Assembly: GCF_016239305.1 (NCBI RefSeq)
Contig: NZ_JAEHOQ010000007.1
Span: 119,666 to 183,665, forward strand
Direction: 5' to 3'
Length of the DNA stretch: 64,000 nt
DNA from: Proteus vulgaris
GTDB taxonomy: Bacteria; Pseudomonadota; Gammaproteobacteria; Enterobacterales; Enterobacteriaceae
How positions within the stretch are numbered: the stretch's first letter is position 1; each line of letters starts with the position of its first letter. Under the pieces are notes generated by a model that did not search any database, was not told where the DNA came from, and saw only the letters and a list, made by a program, of their open reading frames with translations. The position numbers and the translations under genes were made by a program. This document shows positions 62,147 through 64,000 of the stretch, one piece after another.

Positions 62147-63505
62147 ATGTTGTCTAAACTAAAACTTGCTAAGCATCAACAACACCTTGCACAACTGCCT
62201 AAATTAGCTCAGTCAGTTGCTGATGTTGAAACGCTTTATCAGACGTCCGCGTTTCGCAGCACCTTATTGAAATATATTGCTCAAGCAAAAAAAGAGATCT
62301 TTATTACAGCTCTTTATTTAGAGCACGATGAGGCTGGTGAAGAGATCCTTGATGCGCTTTACACCGCAAAACAACAACGTCCTGAATTATCCATTACCGT
62401 TATTGTTGACTGGCACCGAGCTCAACGTGGGCGTATTGGTGTCTCTGCTGATGCGACAAATGCAGATTGGTATTACCATGTTGCACAGCAACATCCTGAT
62501 ATAGAGCTCCCTATCTATGGGATCCCTGTTAATACTCGTGAAGCACTAGGTGTATTACACCTTAAAGGCTTTATCTTTGATGATACGGTTATTTATAGTG
62601 GTGCAAGCATTAATAATGTGTATTTGCATAAACTAGATAAATATCGTTATGACCGATATCACATTATTCAAAATAGTGAATTAGCAACCACAATGAAACA
62701 GTTTATTGTGGGTGATCTTCTGCAATCTGAAGCTATTCAACGTCTTGATGTTAAAGATAGAGTTCGTTGTGCAGAAATAAAAAATTGTATACGCCAATTT
62801 CGTTTTAATTTACGCACGCGTGATGGCTATGATATTAAAGCCAATGCTTCTAATCATGAATTAGCAGTAACGCCTTTAGTCGGTTTAGGTAAGAAAAATA
62901 TCTTAAATAAGACTATTTCTCACCTAATGGCTTCTACAGAAGAAAAATTAGTTATTTGTACACCTTATTTTAATTTACCTGCGATCCTTGTTCGTCAGAT
63001 CAGCCATTTATTAAGAAATGGCAAGCAAGTCGAAATTATTATTGGTGATAAAACGGCAAATGACTTTTATATCCCACCTGAAGAGCCTTTTAAAATTATT
63101 GGTGCACTACCTTATCTCTATGAGATCAATCTGCGCAAATTTACCCAGCGTTTCCAAAGGTTTATTGATAATGACCAATTAACAGTAAGGCTCTGGAAAG
63201 ACAGTGATAATACCTATCACTTAAAAGGCATGTGGGTTGATGATAATTGGCAGTTGATTACAGGTAATAATCTTAACCCTCGAGCATGGGGATTAGATTT
63301 AGAAAATGCGATATTAATTCATGATCCTAAACATGAATTGCATGAGCAACGGCATAAAGAGCTTGCCTGTATTCGCCAAAAAACACGTATTGTAAAACAT
63401 TATCAAGAGCTAGAAAGTATTAAACTTTACCCACTTAAAGTGAAAAAATTGATCAAACGGTTACGACGTATTCGTGTTGATAGATTAATTAGCCGTATAC
63501 TTTAA
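62147..63505 (+). CDS. pssA: PssA, phosphatidylserine synthase
   Basis: 452-residue phospholipase D-superfamily enzyme that makes phosphatidylserine from CDP-diacylglycerol and serine, the committed step to phosphatidylethanolamine. Two HKD motifs start at His138 (HLKGFIFDD) and His358 (HLKGMWVDD). The basic C-terminus (KKLIKRLRRIRVDRLISRIL) helps it bind membranes. The ATG at 62147 is preferred over the GTG at 62144 by comparison with E. coli. Confidence 0.96.
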   Translation: MLSKLKLAKHQQHLAQLPKLAQSVADVETLYQTSAFRSTLLKYIAQAKKEIFITALYLEHDEAGEEILDALYTAKQQRPELSITVIVDWHRAQRGRIGVSADATNADWYYHVAQQHPDIELPIYGIPVNTREALGVLHLKGFIFDDTVIYSGASINNVYLHKLDKYRYDRYHIIQNSELATTMKQFIVGDLLQSEAIQRLDVKDRVRCAEIKNCIRQFRFNLRTRDGYDIKANASNHELAVTPLVGLGKKNILNKTISHLMASTEEKLVICTPYFNLPAILVRQISHLLRNGKQVEIIIGDKTANDFYIPPEEPFKIIGALPYLYEINLRKFTQRFQRFIDNDQLTVRLWKDSDNTYHLKGMWVDDNWQLITGNNLNPRAWGLDLENAILIHDPKHELHEQRHKELACIRQKTRIVKHYQELESIKLYPLKVKKLIKRLRRIRVDRLISRIL

Positions 63506-63525
63506 CGCTAGCACTTCCTACCTCG

Positions 63526-63556
63526 AAGCCTTACTTAATATCAGTAAGGCTTTTTT
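63526..63556 (+). terminator. Intrinsic terminator after pssA
   Basis: AAGCCTTACT (63526-63535), loop TAATATC, AGTAAGGCTT (63543-63552), then TTTT. Confidence 0.92.
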
Positions 63557-63632
63557 GTATTAACAATCATCTTCTATACTCTACATATCTTTTTTATGAT
63601 CATAAATTATCCGTGAGAAGGCTTTTATTTTT

Positions 63633-63980
63633 ATGAAACTAAAGCTCAAATATGGTTCTGTGATTATTTTATTCTCAATAATGGCTTTAACAGGTTGCCA
63701 ATCGTTTCATTTTGCCAATGATAATTGGCGAGGAAAAGATAAAGCTCAACATTTCTTATTTTCTATGGTGGCATCAGCGGGTGCAAATGCTTATGCTGCT
63801 CATCAAAATTATGGCCATAAAGAAGGGGTATTAATTGGACTGTCGTTCTCAATTAGTTTGGGAGCAGCGAAAGAGCTTTATGATAGTAGGCCCGAAGGAA
63901 CGGGATGGAGTTGGCATGATTTTGCTTATGATGTTGCAGGTGCGACTGCGGGCTCATTGTTTTATCAACAATTAAAATAA
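63633..63980 (+). CDS. yfiM: YfiM, putative lipoprotein
   Basis: 115 residues with a lipoprotein signal (lipobox LTGC, Cys22) followed by ANDNWRGKDKAQHF. The segments SISLGAAKELYDSRPEGTGWSW and DVAGATAG are conserved with E. coli YfiM, a protein without an assigned function. Preceded by GAGAAGG. Same position after pssA as in E. coli. Confidence 0.88.
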   Translation: MKLKLKYGSVIILFSIMALTGCQSFHFANDNWRGKDKAQHFLFSMVASAGANAYAAHQNYGHKEGVLIGLSFSISLGAAKELYDSRPEGTGWSWHDFAYDVAGATAGSLFYQQLK

Positions 63981-64000
63981 TATTTTTATTTATAACCCCC

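Overview
The window is chromosomal DNA from a low-GC member of the Enterobacterales, most likely Proteus (Morganellaceae). The grounds are the E. coli-like core gene order with AT-rich spacers, and a ScsC protein whose linker (KADEQQAQFRT) nearly matches the one I recall from Proteus mirabilis ScsC. The species assignment is inference. I see no phage genes, transposases, insertion sequences, CRISPR arrays or rRNA genes.

Layout. 1-2000: the 3' part of nagC, then a seven-gene tRNA array (Met-Leu-Gln-Gln-Met-Gln-Leu) behind a promoter of the stringent type. 2123-4452: the formaldehyde operon frmRAB with a clear FrmR operator; it sits where E. coli has asnB. 4504-11361: ubiF (minus strand) and the miaB-ybeZ-ybeY-corC-lnt group. 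11433-15874: an accessory segment with a protein carrying an internal duplication and the copper/thiol operon scsABCD (minus strand). 16240-19388: the gltIJKL aspartate/glutamate ABC transporter with a SroC-like hairpin after gltI. 19716-24554: leuS-lptE-holA-nadD. 24561-25307: a lone DUF1722 (YbgA-like) gene in place of cobC. 25832-34381: rsfS-rlmH-mrdA-mrdB-rlpA-dacA-ybeD-lipB-lipA, covering ribosome silencing, cell elongation and lipoate synthesis. 34395-35748: crcB, cspE and ogt.

35749-39812 is nrdHIEF under a Fur box and a pair of NrdR boxes. 39813-43935 is the proVWX osmoprotectant transporter behind a long AT-rich control region. 44219-46966 holds a small membrane protein and a TonB-dependent receptor with a perfect-arm Fur palindrome. 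47514-51781 is a poorly characterised lipid-type operon: ynbA, ynbC, ynbD and a small membrane protein, with no ynbB. 51939-57080 holds an MFS exporter and the mprA-emrA-emrB multidrug system. 57174-63980 is yfiF, tapT, pat, pssA and yfiM, the E. coli order without trxC.

How the genes work together. FrmR releases frmA and frmB on formaldehyde exposure, giving glutathione-dependent oxidation to formate. ScsB feeds electrons to periplasmic ScsC, and ScsD is a membrane-tethered thioredoxin. MrdA, RodA, RlpA and DacA act in one wall-elongation cluster. LipB and LipA make lipoyl groups. NrdH, NrdI, NrdE and NrdF form the iron-limitation ribonucleotide reductase. The most open biology is the ynb operon: a CDP-alcohol phosphotransferase with two metal-ligand aspartates changed to asparagine, a hydrolase-methyltransferase fusion, and a PAP2-like/dual-specificity phosphatase fusion. 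Together these look like a pathway for an unidentified membrane phospholipid.
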